Shown here: one piece after another, positions 63,059 to 64,000 of the stretch | Numbering within the stretch: position 1 is the stretch's first letter | Layout: each line of letters starts with the position of its first letter | From: DATGLG01 sp035294245 | GTDB taxonomy: Bacteria; Pseudomonadota; Alphaproteobacteria; JACZXZ01 | NCBI GenBank assembly: GCA_035294245.1 | Contig: DATGLG010000067.1 | Location: forward strand, 186,001-250,000 | DNA: 64,000 nt | Reading direction: 5' to 3' | Translations under genes and position numbers: made by a program | Notes under the pieces: model-generated | Database searches by the model: none | Told to the model about the DNA's origin: nothing | What the model saw: the letters and a program-made list of their open reading frames with translations, nothing else

Positions 63059-64000
63059 ATGCGGAAACTTCTCGGCGCCGTGATGGCGCTCTCGGCATCG
63101 TTGGTGATCGGCGGCCTGCTCGGGGCGAGCCCGGCGTCGGCGGCCGACACGGTCAAGATCGCGCACTCGACCTGGGTCGGCTACGGCCCGCTCTACATCG
63201 CGCGCGACAAGGGCATCTTCAAGAAGAACGGCGTCAATGTCGATCTCATCGTGATGGAAGACCCCAAGGAGCGCTTCCCCACCATGATGGCGAACCGTAT
63301 CGACATGATCGCCAGCACCGTCGATACGGCGCTCCTCTATATGAAGACGCCGCACGACTTCCAATATGTCGTCGCCATCGACGACTCGAACGGCGGCGAC
63401 GGCATCGTCGCCAACAAGGACATCAAGACGATCGCCGATCTCAAGGGCAAGAAGGTCGCGGTGAATGAGGGCTCGGTCTCGGAGTTCTATCTCAACGTTC
63501 TGCTCGCCAAGACGGGTCTCAAGGAATCGGATCTCAACGTCGTCAACATGACGGCGAGCGATGCGGGCAGCGCCTTCGTCTCCAAGCGCGTCGATGCGGC
63601 GGTCACTTGGGAGCCCTGGCTCAGCCGCGGCAAGGCGAGCGATCATGGCCATCTCCTGACCGACAGCTCCAAGACCCCGGGGCTGATCACCGACGCCCTC
63701 ATCGCCAATACGAGCTGGGTCAACTCGCACAAGAAGGACGTCGCCGCCCTCGTGAAGTCGTGGTATGAGGCCGTCGCCTATTACGAGGCCCACCCCGACG
63801 ACGCGATCGCCATCATGGCCAAGGGCGTCGGCGGCTGGCTCAAGGATCCCAAGGCGTTCAAGGAGACGCTGAGCGGCATCAAGTTCTACGACGAGGCCGC
63901 AAACAAGAAGTTCTTCGGCACCAAGGCCAAGCCCGGCCCGCTCTACCAGACGGTCAAGGAGGCGATCGACGTGTGGTCGAGCCACGGCAAGCTGCGCGTC
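63059..64000 (+). CDS. NMT1/SsuA-type ABC transporter substrate-binding protein (3' end outside window)
   Basis: 314 residues are present; the frame is open at the right edge. Sec signal ending near ASAAD, then VKIAHSTWVGYGPLYIARDK, the opening of the NMT1/SsuA/TauA family of binding proteins for nitrate, sulfonates, taurine, pyrimidine precursors or ureides. GGGAGG precedes the ATG. Following hutI on the same strand, it could belong to a transporter for a histidine-pathway compound; that is only positional. The permease and ATPase genes are expected beyond the window. Confidence 0.9.
   Translation, partial: MRKLLGAVMALSASLVIGGLLGASPASAADTVKIAHSTWVGYGPLYIARDKGIFKKNGVNVDLIVMEDPKERFPTMMANRIDMIASTVDTALLYMKTPHDFQYVVAIDDSNGGDGIVANKDIKTIADLKGKKVAVNEGSVSEFYLNVLLAKTGLKESDLNVVNMTASDAGSAFVSKRVDAAVTWEPWLSRGKASDHGHLLTDSSKTPGLITDALIANTSWVNSHKKDVAALVKSWYEAVAYYEAHPDDAIAIMAKGVGGWLKDPKAFKETLSGIKFYDEAANKKFFGTKAKPGPLYQTVKEAIDVWSSHGKLRV

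Overview
The window is very GC-rich, densely packed chromosomal DNA from an alphaproteobacterium. Supporting signs are hopanoid genes of the hpnI/J/L type, a class I intracellular polyhydroxyalkanoate depolymerase, HspQ, a HutF-type histidine pathway, Tat-exported molybdoenzymes, and many solute-binding-protein transporters of the kind found in soil and water heterotrophs. The genus cannot be named from this sequence. No rRNA, tRNA, CRISPR array, insertion sequence or phage gene was found; the window looks like core and catabolic chromosome.

Layout. 1-2118: a two-gene Tat-exported molybdenum hydroxylase (the large subunit runs off the left edge), then a 10-formyl-THF hydrolase-like formyltransferase. 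3247-7874: a complete branched-chain-amino-acid-type (Liv) ABC transporter with 4-bp gene overlaps. 8034-10541: two peptidoglycan enzymes (M15-like DUF882 protein and an L,D-transpeptidase). 10669-19277: cupin, isochorismatase-like hydrolase, two tandem paralogous peptide-type binding proteins and a Dpp-like permease/ATPase operon. 19287-27112: PHB depolymerase, then a GntR regulator, a giant FAD/Fe-S 2-hydroxyacid dehydrogenase, and a divergent serine-glyoxylate aminotransferase with an MFS importer; this last group looks like a C2/C3 hydroxyacid-glyoxylate module. 27269-31473: Crp/Fnr regulator, HspQ, and pstCAB behind a good PhoB box. 31511-35800: CDP-alcohol phosphatidyltransferase, HpnL, HpnJ and HpnI (hopanoid side-chain modification). 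36091-38479: alpha/beta hydrolase, then a sulfite dehydrogenase with its cytochrome c. 38675-45404: a BMP/nucleoside-type ABC importer and a gamma-glutamyltransferase-family protein. 45481-48358: a GNAT/DUF1778 toxin-antitoxin pair, a MaoC-like hydratase and a PEP-CTERM protein. 48707-53549: CGNR regulator, AzlCD, a class V aminotransferase, an ArgD-like aminotransferase with an apparent attenuator leader, and a small His/Tyr/Pro-rich secreted protein. 53620-57282: an Mla-type lipid transport operon. 57292-62844: ureohydrolase, hutU, hutF and divergent hutI. 63059-64000: a truncated NMT1/SsuA-type binding protein.

The most interesting signal is at 51614-51833, upstream of the ArgD-like aminotransferase. 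A 27-codon ORF with nine Arg codons (four consecutive) starts about where transcription from a TTGACA promoter should begin. It is followed by two copies of a 10-nt sequence that can compete for one complementary strand of a terminator-like hairpin. This is the architecture of ribosome-mediated transcription attenuation, here apparently responding to arginine. Other regulatory signals are a PhoB box with a correctly placed -10 before pstC, a 17-bp palindrome overlapping the -10 of the glyoxylate aminotransferase gene, tandem 11-bp repeats next to the toxin-antitoxin promoter, and two long perfect hairpins.
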